64,000 bases of DNA from Acanthosoma haemorrhoidale (Eukaryota; Arthropoda; Insecta; Hemiptera; Acanthosomatidae): NCBI GenBank assembly GCA_930367205.1, contig OV884009.1:91905189-91969188 (forward strand), read 5' to 3'. Of this stretch, positions 43,601 to 55,500 are shown piece after piece. The notes under the pieces were generated by a model. That model did no database searches, was not told the DNA's origin, and saw only the letters and a list, made by a program, of their open reading frames with translations. Made by a program: the position numbers and the translations under genes. Numbering within the stretch: the stretch's first letter is position 1; each line of letters begins with the position of its first letter.

Positions 43601-43908
43601 CCCGCAGACTAGGCCGACTATCTACTCTCGGCTTATATCCTCCCTGGGTGTCCATTCCCGGAGAAACTGTTGGATTTTCCCGGATGGTTCCCCTTATTCC
43701 AATGCATTCACAGTAATGGATCTGGACAGCCAGTCTGCCACAACGTTCTCTTTCCCGGGTTTATATAAAATCTCCATATTGTACTGGGACAAAAACTCTT
43801 TCCACCTGACCCATGCCGACGACTCCTTTAACGTTCCTACCCAATGTAGGGGTCTGTCATCGGTGTGAACACGGAATTTTCTGCCGAAGACATATTGGCG
43901 GAAATGGT

Positions 43909-45489
43909 CTAGAGCCCAGAGCCCAGAAGGAGTTCCCTCTCTTGGGCACTATACCGCGCTTCCGTTTTTGTGAGCCGTCGACTAGCGTGCACCACCGGGT
44001 GGTCCCCACCGTCTCTGTCCTGCGACAACACTGCCCCCAGTGCGTATTCGCTAGCACCAGTGGTGATTGTGAAGGGGTGTTGGAAATCGGGGAATGCTAA
44101 TATTGGTTCCTCTTGTAAGCTAGACATACATTTCCGGATGTTCTGCTCCATGATTGGGGTAATTACCACCCTCGCTCGCTTTCGCAGTAAATTATTAATA
44201 GGCACCAGGTATGCTGCCATGTTCGGTACAAATCTTCTATAATAATTGAGCGTCCCCAGAAGTCGCCGGATCCCCTTTACATCTGTGAGCACCACCATCC
44301 TTCTAATCGCCTCGACCTTCGTAGAGTCTGGCTTAACTCCTCCCGTGAGATGGTGTGGCCCACAAAATTGATTCTTTCCTTCCCCCATAGAGACTTCTCC
44401 ATGGACAATTTTAATCCGAATGCGCGGACTCTTTGAAATACACTTCTTAGGTGCTCAACGTGTTCTGCCTCCGTTCTGCTGAAAATTAACAGATCGTCCA
44501 TGTAGACCTGGCATACCGCCTCGTCTATTCACCTCAGAAATTCATCCATTAGGCGTTGAAAGGTAATCGGGGCGTTTTTCAGTCCAAATGGCATCCTGGT
44601 AAATTGATAATGCCCCCTCTCAAATGTAAAGGCCGTTTTGTCTTGGTCGTTCGCACTCATCTTGATCTGGTGATAGCCTGCCTTTAGATCTAGGGTACTA
44701 AATATTGTCGCCCCGTTCAATCAGTCTAATATGTCCTCAAATCGGGGAATAGGATACTTCTCGTCCGTCGTGTTCTCGTTTAACTTCCGATAATCGATAA
44801 CTACCCTGTATTTCTCCGTCTCGTCCCCAGGTCTATTTCTCTTCCACACTGCCCATAGAGGACTGTTTTATGGCGAAGTTCTGTTAATTATAATCCCTTG
44901 CCAGTTGAGACTTTCTAGCTCCTCTCTAATATGCCTACGTAGCACCTGCGGATATCGTCTCTTATTCACGTATGTCACGCGTTCTTGCTTTAACTGGATT
45001 TCGTGGACCGTCTCCCACTACGTAGAAAATATCCTCAAACTCCCTCTGTAGGCCTTCCCTCCAGCCCTCTGTTTTATTAAGCACATCTAATCGCGCTCTT
45101 CCATCCCGTATAGCCCCTTGACATTTATATTCTACGTTCCCCAACTTAATGTTCAATTTTTCCCCGATATTCTCCACACGCGCGCCTACCTTCCCCAACA
45201 TGTCACACCCAACTATCACCTGGTACTCCCGTGGCATGTTTCCTACGATATGTATCTTTAGATCTCTCCCTTTCTTCACCCACCTATTTAACCCTATAAT
45301 TAGCTCTCCCACTACCTCGCAGGGGCCTCCCAGGGTAATCAAACTACAATTATATACCTGGATCTGGAATGCCCTCTCTCCACCATATAGCCTCTCCAGC
45401 CCTCCATGGGACACGATGGTGTTGGTGCTTCCCGTGTCCACCAGACACCTCTCTCCTCCTTTGACCCTAACTATTGGCAACGCACACAT
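43909..45489 (-). pseudogene. pol: Gypsy copy 2 pol remnant (protease, RT, RNase H)
   Basis: Protease from ATG 45,489 with CLVDTGSTNTIVSHG, then a small deletion and frameshift near 44.97 kb. The RT continues in pieces: 44,720-44,529 ([19 protein letters not shown]), 44,501-44,277 (catalytic MDDLLIFSR, preceded by Tyr, so YMDD) and 44,388-43,909 (RNase H with TTGASEYALGAVLSQ, where the first catalytic Asp of copy 1 is Gly). The same in-frame TGA as in copy 1 sits before LNGATIF, at 44,721-44,723. Non-functional. Confidence 0.88.
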
Positions 45490-45512
45490 CTTGTCCCCAA
45501 TTGCATTACATC

Positions 45513-46680
45513 TTAGGATGCGGTCGCCTCTCTGCCGACACGCTCCTCAGGCTTCAGCACGTTGCTCCCATCTGCGTGACGCGTCATTCTGCCCGTCTGT
45601 CTCCAGTTTCTGCTCCCCCTCGCTTCTTCTCCTTCAGTTCCCGACGTCCCTGATGACTCATCTCCTGATAATCCACTCTCCCCAGGTGTCGTGCTCCGTC
45701 TCTCCCTTACTTCTTGAGTGTTTCCCTCCATCGGTTCTGGTCGTTGGTATGCTCTCCTCCGGAAGATATACGGGCAATGCCTCGCGATGTGCCCTTCCTC
45801 ACCACACTCAAAACAATACGTGCAAGGAAACTGTGCCACTAAATGTCCTGCCTTCCCACATCCATGGCATTTTCTTTCTTCCCTGGGCGGGGCATACCTC
45901 GATCTCGTTCCTCTGAATCTCCTTTCTCCTGTCGTTCCTTTGTCTCTGCCGAAAACGGACGTTTCTGGTCTCCTCCACGCTAGTTTCAGGGTACGGGTTC
46001 TTTTATATGCAACTCGGCTCCACTCATTGTCGACGTCTTGCACCCTCACTTCTTCCACCTTGGCACTTGCGTTGATCATTTTTTGTGCACACTCCGAGAA
46101 CGAGCGCTCATCAGAGAATCCTTCCTTTCTCCCTGTCTCCTTGGCCAGTTGTACCTTTAGAATTGTGGATAAAAATCCCATTCTACCCTCCACCTCTTCT
46201 ACGCTAATCGACTCTCTCATCTTCTCCGTTACCTTTAGAAACGGACTACCAACCCTGCAGCATATTGCCCGTTACGTTGTCTTCGGGACTTCGTCTCCCT
46301 AAACATCTGGAATATGTCCTCCTCGGGAGTCCATCGTCCTCATCTGTACGCCTTCAATCTGCCTGAATTTGATTGAGTTTACTCCTCTTGTCCCGACATA
46401 TCAGGGCCGCCTTCCACGTCTCTGGGATCTATCGAATTTTCTTCCACTATAGCTCCAATTAAAGCAGTGAGACGGTCTTCTCCTTTCAGAAAATGGTTCA
46501 GTTCACCCAGTTCCCCTGTGAATCTCTCCAAAACCGCCTTCCTCAGATCCTGGGTATTCATCGCTTTTACCCTCATCAGCGCGAGCGCCGTGGCATGAAC
46601 TTCAGGCATAGTTCCCACTCTTCTAATATCTGATTCAAGACGGGCTGTCTCAACACTCCTCCTTCAGGCAGAAAAAAACA
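45513..46680 (-). pseudogene. gag: Gypsy copy 2 gag remnant
   Basis: N-terminal pieces at 46,618-46,379 are frameshifted, with a deletion near 46.35 kb. The frame 46,220-45,513 keeps the nucleocapsid part. The first knuckle reads CHGCGKAGHLVAQF, where the last Cys is Phe. The second is complete, CFECGEEGHIARHC. Lys replaces the stop codon found in copy 1. Gag ends at TAA near 45,513 in a frame that overlaps pol, with pol at -1. Confidence 0.85.
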
Positions 46681-46764
46681 AAACAAATTTTATGCCCGCA
46701 TTCTATAACTCTGTTTCTCCACGGTTCCCGGGTTTCAGCACAAATTAATGTTTATTGAACTAAA

Positions 46765-46835
46765 CTCTCACAATTAATTATTGCCCAATAAAGCCAGATT
46801 GTAATTTTACCAGAATAAATATTGTGAATTAAAAA
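46765..46835 (+). mobile_element. Jockey 3'-terminal scrap with A tail
   Basis: Only the last about 60 bases of the jockey 3' UTR (TATTGCCCAATAAAGCCAGA block) followed by an A run. It begins where the LTR of gypsy copy 2 breaks off, so this tiny insertion, or a deletion next to it, may have removed the rest of that LTR. Confidence 0.7.
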
Positions 46836-48029
46836 AAAACTACTATTTTAGGCAAGGTCCGTTCTAAAGAAGCTAAAAATGGTTGGCTAATTTTTTTATT
46901 AACTAATTCCTGGTTGGCAGATGTTTATTATTTACTCATCGATATTTAGGAGGTGTTGAGGATTCCATTTCTCATATTTTTTGGTCCTATTTAGAAGTCC
47001 TGGATCGTATCGTCAAAGGACGATTTTTTTTCTTTTTAATTATCGTTCTCCCTCCTCAGATTTTCAGGTCTTACTTTCTTTAGGAGATAGTCGTATTTAT
47101 TGTAATGAGATTCTAGAAATAAACTGAATTTATATATTTGAAGTAGTTCAAGTAATGAGTGAGACAAGTCGCTGTCGAAATTGTTTGTGACTCGAAATAA
47201 TACACCCTTTGGAACATTGGGAGGAGAAGGTAATAAACCTTTTTTGACAAAGCGAGTAACCCCTCGTGGACAGGCCATTTTTTAGTTAGAACTATCCAAG
47301 CAGACCTAGAGGCAACACATACGTTCTCTTAGTTATAAATTAGGCAATATTGTTTAAGAAAGTGGTTTGAGGCATCAGTGTCAGCCTAAGTATGATATTT
47401 TCCCTTATCTATCACTTTCGTCTCCTAAATATTCTTTATCCATAATTGCCAAAGGTAGAGAATTACATTAGATCTGCAGATATCAAGCCACATAACTTAG
47501 GTTGTCTAACTTGTTTTATTGTTGTATAAATAATTTGATATTTGAAAATTACTCCTAGAAATAGTGTGTTAGCTTCTACTTCTATATACGTATACTTCTA
47601 TTTTGTTAGATCTAACAAAAACTGAATTTTTCAAACATCATGTCCAGGTTAGTATTCATGGGTTAGGATTTATTTTTGTGTTTCTTCTAGTTTTATTTTT
47701 GAAAAGTTTCACACCACTCTCATTTCTCTCGGGTAAAATTATCTTCGATTGTTTTCCCATTACTCATCTATTACTGAGAAAGTTTTATCTCGTTGATATT
47801 TCTAAGATAAGTTGGGGAAATTACTCTCATTTTTTTTTTTTTTTTTTTTTTTTGATTTGGTTTACTCAAACTAAAAACTACTTGTACCAATACAATCACT
47901 AGTAAAATTAATAGTGTTCAGTAGGTATCTTTAAATAAACACGCTTTTATCAGTACTAATCTGAATATACTTAGACTTAGACGTAAACTAAATCGACAAC
48001 AGCTGGCTGGGTACAGTTTACAGCAAAGG
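46836..48029. other. Intergenic DNA, no gene seen
   Basis: AT-rich with a poly(T) run of about 23 at 47,831-47,853. Open frames under 100 codons carry no domain. Confidence 0.55.
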
Positions 48030-48229
48030 NNNNNNNNNNNNNNNNNNNNNNNNNNNNNNNNNNNNNNNNNNNNNNNNNNNNNNNNNNNNNNNNNNNNNNN
48101 NNNNNNNNNNNNNNNNNNNNNNNNNNNNNNNNNNNNNNNNNNNNNNNNNNNNNNNNNNNNNNNNNNNNNNNNNNNNNNNNNNNNNNNNNNNNNNNNNNNN
48201 NNNNNNNNNNNNNNNNNNNNNNNNNNNNN
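48030..48229. other. Assembly gap, 200 N
   Basis: Exactly 200 undetermined bases, a round number suggesting a scaffold gap of nominal size. Nothing can be said about its content. An open frame that runs across it is an artefact. Confidence 0.99.
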
Positions 48230-48709
48230 AAGACTTCTGCCCCTATGTAACCTATGCATCGCCAATTTGGTGGATGACTTGTACTTGCAATGGAGAATAA
48301 ATTCTAAACAATAATAACACATTCACCTAGGCCAACTACCATCTCCCAACCACATGATACCACCAAAAAGAAATCACTCAAATGCCTCTTAAAAATTGCA
48401 AAGAATGGCAAAAATAATTTAGTAAAAAGTTTTGTGCTTTTATGTTAATGTTTAAACTCAGAAGAAGGTACAGTACAAACCAGTAAGTATTAGGCTGTTA
48501 GGTTTTTGTTTTAGTTTTTCTACAAATATGTGGATTTATTGTTTTTACATATTAATTGTATTTTAGTTTTGGTTTTGAGGTGCTTTAGCTTCTGGGAACT
48601 GTACGTAATGAGCCTATAATCGGAAACCGTGTTTGTCGGTGCAATCTGACAATACTATTGCTACAGTTGTTAGCACTTCAAACGGCATGGTAACCTGGCA
48701 TGCGATATA

Positions 48710-48737
48710 CACTGCTTGTCAAAACATTAAGACCACC
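48710..48737 (+). mobile_element. Half of a Tc1/mariner-type terminal inverted repeat
   Basis: After a TA dinucleotide (48,708-48,709), the sequence CACTGCTTGTCAAAACATTA and then AGACCACC resembles the ends of Tc1/mariner transposons. No inverted partner or transposase was found nearby, so only an orphan end can be suggested. Confidence 0.4.
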
Positions 48738-49723
48738 CTAAATATTGTAATCCTTTGTAGGTTAATTGTGATAATATTACAAAATTTGAATGTGGAATGA
48801 TTTCATCTATTCCTAAACCATATTGTGTGGTCATAATGGTATAATTTAATAAAAATACTTTCTTTAACTAATATATAGAAGGCAAAACAAAAATTAATCA
48901 GAAACTTGATAAAAACCCGTTCTTAATAACCTCGTAAAGCGGCAGTGGCCTCGAGTTGAAAATTATGATAAAAACGTTGAGTTTAAAAATCTTGTGTTAT
49001 GTCATAATTTATCCAGTGGCCTCAAACTTTTAAGATGCATTGTTTCGACTTTTAATGTTTTAATCTTTTAACATGCATCGACAATTTGAATCACGGAGGC
49101 AGTAACAGAAGATGGCTGATGAATAGGTTCGTTATAACAAAGGCATGTTATGCTATAAATAACCTATGCCCATTAGTCCTGTTTGCGTATCCATTTGAAG
49201 TGGGAACAGCCGTAGAAACATAACAAGACAATTAAGCATTATGAGATCATCCAGTCACTCAGCCCAGCTCTAGTTTTGCGAATACCGATTGCCGAACTAA
49301 TTAAGTTCCCAGTATGGAAGAGGTAACCTACCAGTGTTTCATTACATACACTCTCTATCACATATAGTCTAATTACTACTAATTGCTTCAATTTCGAAGT
49401 TTATCTGTGCGTAATGACAGTTGGGATGTTTTTTAATTGTAGGTAGATAGATAAAAAAAACTCTATTTGCAACTTTTCACATATTGTTTTAGAGTTAAAA
49501 TTTTATAGACATGTTTTGGTTTTCCTTCTCATGTTATATATAGCATATTTATATCTATTTACAAACATTTTTTAATTGCAGAAAAAATACTATAAACCTA
49601 CTCGATTACGTGGTAAAACGAATATCCTTGTTTGTAAATAAAATGAAAACTTTACAAAATAAAATTCTTACAAATAATGGAAATCCAAAAAATCTAGTGG
49701 TACAACTGTCAAAAATAGTTCTA
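48738..49723. other. Intergenic DNA, no gene seen
   Basis: Includes a 9-bp inverted pair AAATTATGA/TCATAATTT around 48.96-49.01 kb and two GCAGTGGCCTC-like words. No gene recognised. Confidence 0.5.
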
Positions 49724-49850
49724 TTACACTGCACCACACATCCCTATAATTCTGCTTAGAGGCTAAAGCTGCAGTGACCTGTTATAAATACGTGACAGAA
49801 GGAATCCTGGCATGGGCCAGTTCCTCCAATTATGTCCTGAACGGTTGTGG
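49724..49850 (+). mobile_element. Jockey fragment (ORF2 end and start of 3' UTR)
   Basis: Matches the family from the CACTGCACCACTCATCCC-type block to CCTGAACG, then breaks off. Both flanks are unrelated, so this is a broken remnant. Confidence 0.7.
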
Positions 49851-50249
49851 ATCACCCCAATGTGAAAATGTTCCCAATACTCAGCTGGGGTACAACACTA
49901 CCCCGCTCGCCTAACAGAGAGCTAAGTACTAACGTTCAGAAAATATACCACCGATAGAAACAATGAAAAAATTAAACTTGAAAGCCGGGCGTCAACATAC
50001 CCTGAAAAAAACAAAAGAAACGTAAAAGCAGTGAGTCATCACTTGTATCTCGAAGAAAAAAACGAACACACACTTATACATATAATTTTATTTATGGCTC
50101 TCTAACGACGGTCGTTAAATGGCTTACCTTTAAAAGCCAATGCGGCAAGTGCTATAGACACTATCAGCTCCAAGCCTAGAAAATGAAAATGAAAATGATG
50201 GCATAGAACGTCAAAAAATGTTGGGTAGAAAATACATAAAGCTGTAGAT

Positions 50250-50770
50250 AGGTAGAAGATGTTTTACATCTTAAAACCAATTTAGACTTATGGACTAGAA
50301 TTACGAGGAACAGTCAAATCTTCTAACAAATCCTAAGATTCCATCCAAAGTCCTCAGAACTCTAGTCAACACTACATTGTACATTAGAAACTTATCAGTG
50401 ACAAATGCCCATGATCGTAAACCCTCAAGATTAATCAAATTCCACAAAAACCTATTTGCTCACCCAAATCAGCTTCTCAACTCCTTATCCAGTAACACCC
50501 ATCACTACTACTCTCCGCGGAGACTAAAATACCGGTGACCTTGATATCTATTGTAAATAGAAGCCTATCCTCGCTGGTCATCGCATTATGGTGAATCGGT
50601 CGGATAAGGAGGGCGATCTCTACATAAGCAGGTTCTCCAGAGCAGAGTGCGTCTGTAAACTTATATTGTACGAATGTTAGTATAAATGGAAATAGGGTAT
50701 AAGTATGAATGAATTCTTACATCCCAATTATTAAAGCGGTACAAGCAAATTGTGATTTTTCAAAATAAGG
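50250..50770 (+). mobile_element. Diverged jockey-type 3' end
   Basis: A reading with frame changes gives SKVLRTLVNTTLYIRN and RLIKFHKNLFAHPNQ, then SPRRLKYR, parallel to the J2 C-terminus but far more diverged. A UTR-like part with the TATTG/GTATAA blocks follows. It is a related but distinct subfamily, or a much older copy. Confidence 0.6.
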
Positions 50771-51518
50771 ACCTTGTAGTTACAACTTTTCACTGTTGTT
50801 ATAAAGTCTGGTTGCGCGTTTACAAGAACCAACAGCAATTACAAAAGGTGATATTTGCCCCTCCACCAACAGGTAGACTTTAACGCCCGAGAAAGAAGTG
50901 TGTTTGAACAGCAGATGTAATCTGGACAGCAACAGGTGTGAACGTTAGGACCGATGTAACTTGCAAGAGCATTGCCTTCTTGTATTCATGTCACACTTGT
51001 CCCTCTTATTCAGTGTGCCCGTGGAACAGCAAATTCATCCATTCGAAAATATTTATAACTGTTATATGAAACATTTAACCGCCTTCTGTGAATTACTATT
51101 TCGCAACGAGAATGTCCAAAAAAAATTATGATTTCCCTTCGTTTAGTGGTAGATTGAGTGCAAAGAATACAGAACCGAAATACGACAGCACTTAGATCCA
51201 AACGCTTCAATACTAAGAAAATACCAAAACGGATCTTGATAAGGTCATTACTCAGTTGTTGAAAATGACGAATTACTTGAGTGTGAAAGCGAGGACGTGA
51301 CCACTTAGGGATTTGGGGTTAACTATAGACTTCAAATCCCACCGTAAAATTGTTATATTTTGGGATAAACCTGTTGTATACGCAAGATATTGTTTTCCTC
51401 TCTCTAATAAATACCAAACGCACAATTGTTAACCAATTACATGTAATTAAATATTTATTATGTTAATAAATAATATGTTCTATGTGCTGGTGTTTAAGTG
51501 GGCTAATATTACAAAACG
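50771..51518. other. Intergenic DNA, no gene seen
   Basis: No recognisable domain or repeat. Confidence 0.5.
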
Positions 51519-51715
51519 TATGCGGTGACGCGGCTGAAGGAGGAGCGTGGGGAACTTCCAAAGACTCCACTTCCTCTTTCGCATGCGTGGGAGGTGACAA
51601 CCATGGGGATTTAGGAGGCCTATGGGCTGTTTGTAAATACTGTGTGAATGAGAAAATATATCACAATTACTTATTGCCTAATAAGGCCGATTGTAATTTT
51701 AGCACAATAAAATAA
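51519..51715 (+). mobile_element. Jockey 3'-UTR fragment
   Basis: From the CGGTGACGCGGCTGA block to the AATAAAATAAAA tail. Strongly 5'-truncated; no certain TSD. Confidence 0.8.
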
Positions 51716-53234
51716 AAAACAACAACTGTTAGTTCAATCATTTTTGTTCACGTTTGACTTGATTTTTTGGAATTTATAGGTTATCATGCAAAATTACTAG
51801 GCAATCAGTAGCCTGCCCTTTTCCGCGCAATTAGCCCTAAGAGTTTTTAGACGAATTCTTTCACATATATTATAATATATATATAAAATTAAGGACGTCA
51901 AAAATGAAGGATAATGCGATTTAGCATTCTGTGACCACTACAAACGATTGATATAAATTTATCGTATGAAGTCACAGCAGCTTCTTGCAAGAATAATTAC
52001 CTTATATTACTGAAGTATGGCTGAAAACGAAGGTAGAGGATCTACTTTCATTTAATGTGTTTGTAGTTCTACGAGAATGACTGTAAATACAATCCATCAA
52101 ATGACATTTTAAACGCACGTTCCACAAAAACTCAAAATATGGTGATGTGTTTTGGTTAAAACACAATTACGGGAAATGCGGAAATAATTAATTAAACCTG
52201 AACTAGATCAGTACCGTATGACTAACTAATAAGAGATATAACAGATTTTTAGTTCTAATTTTTCAATGCGCCTATCGTTGAAACATTGACAACGCCAACG
52301 CATAAATAATTGTGAATATTTTTCAAAGACCAAATTTTTGAAGCAAAAATTAATAATAGTGAATTTTTTTTGTTGAAAAGTACTGCGAATTGTTTTCACA
52401 AAACATTTAATGAGTTGTTATGAAACTGATGTAGAATCCTCTTGACATCGCTCCTCTTTTATTGGTTAATAATTGATGAAATTAAATTTCGTCTACTATA
52501 AAAAATATCTTTAATCTAATGTAAAATAAATAGCAACTGATTTACAAACCAACTAGTGCACAATATACAACAGTCTGTACGTATCTTAATTCCCTTAATA
52601 ATCTTACCATATTTACACGAAACGAGATACTTCTACACCATAGAAGTTTGTAAAAACTTGTACCTCTTACCTTATCTTTTACTAATTTTGATACCATCGC
52701 TCCTCTTGATTTTTTTACCACTTGATAAATACCAGATTTTACACGAGTAATCTTCATAATAGAGGAAAGTCCCCAAAACTGGACCCCGGTCTTCTGAACT
52801 CTAGCGGGACCAAGTGTAAATAGTAGTCTAGACTTCTATTACTTCGTAGCAGAGGACGCACGTTGCAGCTACACTTGTCAGATTATCATATCGCCATTAC
52901 GTGTTTTGACAGTGGAAAAAGTGTTGTGCTAATTTTTTATTACTTCTCCTCGATATGGACCGGTAAATCTTTCGACTTATATACATGCTTAAATGGTAAG
53001 ATAAATCATCAAACAGTTTCAGTTAAATGTTTGGTTAAAGTTATACTGGGTCAAAAAAAAGTGTTGACTAGAGTCACGCAATCCGGGTATCCTTCTGTTG
53101 CCTAAATCGAACCCCTTATTTTTTCATGTTTAAAGTCTGCCTGTATTTGTTCACACTCTTATGCTCTGTGGCATATTCTATGCAAGAGTCTATCTAAAAT
53201 GACTAAAGCTATTTACGCAGTTCGAAAGAAGAAG
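51716..53234. other. AT-rich intergenic DNA, no gene seen
   Basis: Open frames of up to 80 codons occur on both strands around 52.55-53.1 kb, overlapping each other and without domains. Confidence 0.5.
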
Positions 53235-53790
53235 ATGGGTCGGCAGAAGCCCAGGTTTTGCAACAAGAAGTACGGTTCACCTGAGGAAGCAGCAGAGACA
53301 AAGAAGAGGCAGACCTACGGTGTGGGTAAATGTCTTGAAGAAGTACGGTTCACCTGAGGAAGCAGCAGAGACAAAGAAGAGGCAGACCTACGGTGTGGGT
53401 AAATGTCTTGAAGAAGTACGGTTCACCTGAGGAAGCAGCAGAGACAAAGAAGAGGCAGACCTACGGTGTGGGTAAATGTCTTGAAGAAGTACGGTTCACC
53501 TGAGGAAGCAGCAGAGACAAAGAAGAGGCAGACCTACGGTGTGGGTAAATGTCTTGAAGAAGTACGGTTCACCTGAGGAAGCAGCAGAGACAAAGAAGAG
53601 GCAGACCTACGGTGTGGGTAAATGTCTTGAAGAAGTACGGTTCACCTGAGGAAGCAGCAGAGACAAAGAAGAGGCAGACCTACGGTTTGAGTAAATGTCT
53701 TGAAGAAGTACGGTTCGCCTGAGGAAGCAGCAGAGACAAAGAAGAGGCAGACCTACGGTTTGAGTAAATGTCTTGAAGAAGAATGGGTTC
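53235..53790 (+). repeat. 73-bp minisatellite, about 7 units, starting within a short open frame
   Basis: The marker TACGGTTCAC recurs at 53,271, 53,344, 53,417, 53,490, 53,563 and 53,636, and as TACGGTTCGC at 53,709; every step is exactly 73 bp. A partial eighth unit ends near 53,790. Units 1-5 read CGGTGTGGGTAAATG; units 6 and 7 read CGGTTTGAGTAAATG. A 40-codon frame (53,235-53,357, MGRQKPRFCNKKYGSPEEAA at its start) runs into the first unit. As 73 is not a multiple of 3, the frame shifts in each unit, so the array is not a protein repeat. Confidence 0.93.
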
Positions 53791-55454
53791 ACTACTATCT
53801 TGATGTGAAGCTTTTTTTTTTTTTTTGTGGCAGGGAATATTTGGACTTTGGGTCATGTGCGTTATGTGCTCGCTTTTGTCCCATACGGATTGTGCTAGGG
53901 CTAAAAATGACACAGTTTTTCGCTAAACGATTTAATTTAGTAAACATTTTCTGTATCTTTTTGTAATACATTCTGTTTTTAAAAAAACATTAACAACCTG
54001 TTATTTTTATGTTGCAGTTTATGCATATTATATTTTCTTTGATTGATAACCTTTTCTAATTTTGTTTTTACATTACTTTATTTTTATTTTTTATTATTTT
54101 ACAAGGTTTCAGGTTTTGGCAACTATTTTTGAAATCACCCAAGTGTAATATTTTTGAAAACAATTTTATTTTATGAGTATTACCTGAAAATAAGTTATGG
54201 ATACTGTTAAGTGCCACACAACAGGGTTTCGTTCAGATGAAAAACGATTTTGGTGACTGGTGTATTATGCTCTTATAATTATGAACTCCCCATCTCATAT
54301 TACATGAAATTCATGAAGGCTTCGGGATTTTTAATTTGATACCCAATTAATATCATTTTTCATTAGGTCACGTTTTTTTTTATCATCTCTGGGAAATGAA
54401 ATATAGCTTTCTTACAAAATGTGAAACTGGGGTAGAGGAAACTATGCGAATACACATGTTATGATAGATTTAGTGGCTTCAATTAATTATAGCCTACTAA
54501 GCCATTTCACATATTCTTAATTAGGCCATCAAAATTAAATTAATTTATAGTTCTTCCTAACTCGTCGCAACACTCAGGTATAACCCTTACAACCTCTCTT
54601 TACCACATATACTCTTATTTACTGTCGTGATTCGTTACGAATTTGACATGGAAAAAACCTATGTTAGTATCTTTTTAAAAATAAGACAAGAGACAAACCC
54701 GAAGCCCGAATATACGTGTACCAAGGGAGGGCAACCGGGTAGCTAGCTTATGACATTATATTCAATACATTTCCATATCGTATCAAAGATGAAGTAAATG
54801 TGATTTCGTAAATACGAAAACTATAGACAGTTAAGACATTTAAATAGGAAATTAGATTTTTATTTTTACAATTAGTAACCCTTACCCCGGATATGGACCA
54901 ATCAAACTATATGGAAACGCAATAAAACATTAACTAGAGAGCAAGTAAGTCATTATAGTTTAAATTAAAAATGTTTCAGGTAGGATGACAAAGTTTAATA
55001 ATCTTTTGTGTGAGTTACACCAGCCACACCCTCCCTTTCCAGCTAAGTATGAAAAGTTTTGAGTTGAATATACAAGTTGTGTGACCTATATGAGCTCCAG
55101 TGAAGAACTTTGTCCTAAGGAACCCTGCCGTTATCACAGAATTAATGACGTATTGTCACACATCTTCCGCCTTCAATTATGCACTCTAACACAAAAATAT
55201 TGCTTTTTTCCCAATGTTGTCTTATTGTGTCCGTTGTAAAATTCGAATTAGGTTCAATCATTGGAATGTTTCAAGGTACAATTCTTTTCCTGTACTTTTC
55301 TTGTACAAAATTATTAATTGGGATATAAGAAACCATTCATCCATATATACATACATATTCGACCCTGGAGCACCCCCCCCCCACTCCAACAAGCTGGTGG
55401 AAAGGCTGGAAACTACGGAGCTCTCCAGAAACACCCTCCCCCACCGTTTCGCCA
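53791..55454. other. AT-rich intergenic DNA, no gene seen
   Basis: A T run follows the minisatellite (53,812-53,826). A C-rich block lies near 55.37 kb. No domain recognised. Confidence 0.5.
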
Positions 55455-55500
55455 CGAGACCAGGGAGAGGGCGTGAGTGTCACTGACGCTCAGGACATGA
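55455..55500 (-). mobile_element. Short jockey 3'-UTR scrap
   Basis: GACGCTCAGGACATGA and its neighbourhood match the minus strand of the family 3' UTR. Too short for more than a family assignment. Confidence 0.4.

Larger units (their letters stand above)
43636..46759 (-). mobile_element. Gypsy-type element, copy 2 (truncated at both ends)
   Basis: Same family as copy 1, on the same strand. Begins in the 5' LTR, of which only about 17 bases (46,743-46,759) remain. The primer site is decayed (TTCCCGGGTTTCAGCAC). It continues through gag, protease and RT and stops in the linker after RNase H near 43,636, so integrase and the 3' LTR are missing. It has no nested insertion and so shows the uninterrupted target site of the I-like element. 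Numerous frameshifts are present. Confidence 0.9.

Noticed and set aside
47918..48322. 134-codon minus-strand open frame
   Set aside because: It runs through the 200-N gap and is an artefact.
53271..53790. Could the regularly spaced repeat be a CRISPR array?
   Set aside because: Units are directly adjacent without unique spacers, the period is 73 bp, and the context is eukaryotic. It is a minisatellite.
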